34,283 nucleotides of DNA from Herpetosiphon sp. (lineage in GTDB: Bacteria > Chloroflexota > Anaerolineae > Anaerolineales > Villigracilaceae): the NCBI GenBank assembly GCA_020717985.1, contig DYDH01000023.1, forward strand, positions 1-34,283. The letters are read 5' to 3'. Below, piece by piece: positions 33,571-34,283 of the stretch (position 1 is the stretch's first letter; each line of letters begins with the position of its first letter). Made by a program: the position numbers and the translations under genes. The notes below the pieces were generated by a model. It had not been told where the DNA came from and did no database searches. It worked only from the letters and a program-made list of their open reading frames with translations.

Positions 33571-34033
33571 ATTTTCCGATCCACAGGATCAGCAACTAGA
33601 CGATCAACTGTCCAAATTCACTGACCAGGCGTTATCAAATGAAAACGAGGCAAATTTGCAGGAAGCGATGAATCAGGATGAATTGGCTGAACTGAAAAAA
33701 AACGTTCTTCGCATGAAAGCCGCAATTCAGACAACGCGTTTAAGTAACGCGAGCGAGGCACGCATCCGCGCTCATCTGCTTACAGAGTGGAAGAAAACCA
33801 GAAAAGTAGAACAACAAACACCCAAACGCTTTGTCTGGAATTGGACATTGCCACGTATCGCTTTGGTTGGCGGTTTTGCTATTTTAATTATATTCAGCGC
33901 CATAACGCTGTTCCCCCCCACGCCGTCTCCCCTAATGGGAACAGCCAACGGATCACAGGGTGGGTCGCCGCTATTAATTCTTGCGGGTATCGTTATTATT
34001 GTGTTGCTTCTTTGGCATAATCGCCATGATTAA
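33560..34033 (+). CDS. Two-helix membrane protein, candidate anti-sigma factor
   Basis: The 157-residue protein has a charged, helical cytoplasmic part (1-95), a membrane helix (about 98-118), a short Gly/Pro/Ser loop, and a second helix (about 137-152), ending NRHD. It contains no Cys, so it lacks the zinc motif HxxxCxxC of many anti-sigma factors. The candidate role rests on position: its ATG overlaps the sigma factor stop by 11 bases, preceded by AAGGGGAA, as is common for anti-sigma genes. A different membrane role is possible. Confidence 0.72.
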   Translation: MNNKFSDPQDQQLDDQLSKFTDQALSNENEANLQEAMNQDELAELKKNVLRMKAAIQTTRLSNASEARIRAHLLTEWKKTRKVEQQTPKRFVWNWTLPRIALVGGFAILIIFSAITLFPPTPSPLMGTANGSQGGSPLLILAGIVIIVLLLWHNRHD

Positions 34034-34049
34034 AAAAAGTAGAGGTTGT

Positions 34050-34283
34050 ATGCAAACAAAAACTCACTTCAATTTCTTCAAAATCATATCTCTAGCTGTC
34101 ATACTGTCGCTCCTCATTGCTTCTTGTGCTCCTGGGCAGTCCTTGTCTGGAGCCGCTAACACAGATGCAACTGAAGCGCCGGTTGAAGCTCCTCCAGTTG
34201 AAGCCCCCCCAGTCGAAGCGCCTCCAGTCGAAGCGCCCCCAGTTGAAGCCCCCCCAGTCGAAGCCCCCCCAGTCGAAGCTCCT
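34050..34283 (+). CDS. Lipoprotein with PVEAP repeats (partial, runs off the right edge)
   Basis: The 78 visible residues start MQTKTHFNFFKIISLAVILS, with lipobox Cys in LLIASCAP, then a short linker, then seven or more units of EAPPV. AGAGG precedes the ATG, 17 bases after the membrane protein stop, so it is likely in the sigma factor operon. The repeat will act as a long stiff spacer; what domain follows lies outside the window. It may be the sensor or target of the sigma system, which is only a guess. Confidence 0.75.
   Translation, partial: MQTKTHFNFFKIISLAVILSLLIASCAPGQSLSGAANTDATEAPVEAPPVEAPPVEAPPVEAPPVEAPPVEAPPVEAP
34173..34283 (+). repeat. 15-base tandem repeat encoding EAPPV
   Basis: GAAGCNCCNCCAGTY-type units repeat from about 34173 to the right edge and may continue. 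Third-position differences between units (CCT, CCC; GTT, GTC) show the repeats have diverged at silent sites while the peptide stays constant. Confidence 0.88.

Overview
The window looks like a chromosomal stretch from an Anaerolineae-type member of the Chloroflexota. This is an inference from style and content: many lipoproteins and secreted proteins with Thr/Pro-rich linkers, Tad-type pilus proteins with TPT repeats, a fused PabB-PabC, a soluble-adenylyl-cyclase-like giant protein, roughly even base composition, and intergenic spaces crowded with palindromic and simple repeats. No rRNA or tRNA gene and no CRISPR array was recognised.

Layout. 1-3.97 kb: three Tad-pilus-type genes (a truncated TadE-like C-terminus, a TadG-like protein with a VWA domain, and a TadE-like protein with two long TPT tracts) ending at a strong terminator. 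3.97-6.95 kb: a glmS ribozyme candidate, glmS, and a dCMP deaminase-type gene. 7.0-15.4 kb: mostly minus-strand housekeeping genes (murI, a PuuD-like glutamine amidotransferase, rplS, fabF, a GNAT acetyltransferase, moaE, moaD, moaC), with scpA on plus, then a Tat-exported flavin amine oxidase and a VanZ-like protein. 15.4-17.1 kb: pabBC. 17.6-22.2 kb: exported proteins (a metzincin-type metalloprotease, an FN3-like lipoprotein, and two tandemly duplicated small lipoproteins). 22.3-30.4 kb: a same-strand run of a thioredoxin-fold YyaL/SSP411-type protein, a cNMP-binding diguanylate cyclase, a 1332-residue cyclase-NTPase-TPR protein, and a cNMP-binding coiled-coil protein. 30.6-34.3 kb: a TolB/PD40 beta-propeller lipoprotein, a truncated family-5 solute-binding lipoprotein, then a sigma factor, a membrane protein that may be its anti-sigma factor, and the start of a PVEAP-repeat lipoprotein.

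How the genes may work together. The 24.4-30.4 kb genes read as a second-messenger module: the central protein has two class III cyclase domains with complementary halves of one active site, as in soluble adenylyl cyclase, and its two neighbours both carry cyclic-nucleotide-binding domains, one of them driving a GGDEF domain with an inhibitory site. The sigma factor gene and the beta-propeller lipoprotein gene share a two-block promoter motif with identical spacing, suggesting one small regulon. moaC, moaD and moaE cover part of molybdopterin synthesis.

The most unusual property of the window is repeat invasion. There is a 162-bp MITE-like element with 18-bp inverted ends and 11-bp flanking direct repeats, a 62-bp palindromic insert whose empty site is preserved upstream of the neighbouring paralogue, two palindromic elements sitting in frame inside pabBC and the YyaL-like gene, two members of a CACARAG palindrome family, and simple-repeat spacers that also seem to have supplied N-terminal residues to murI and moaE and to have enlarged the glmS leader.
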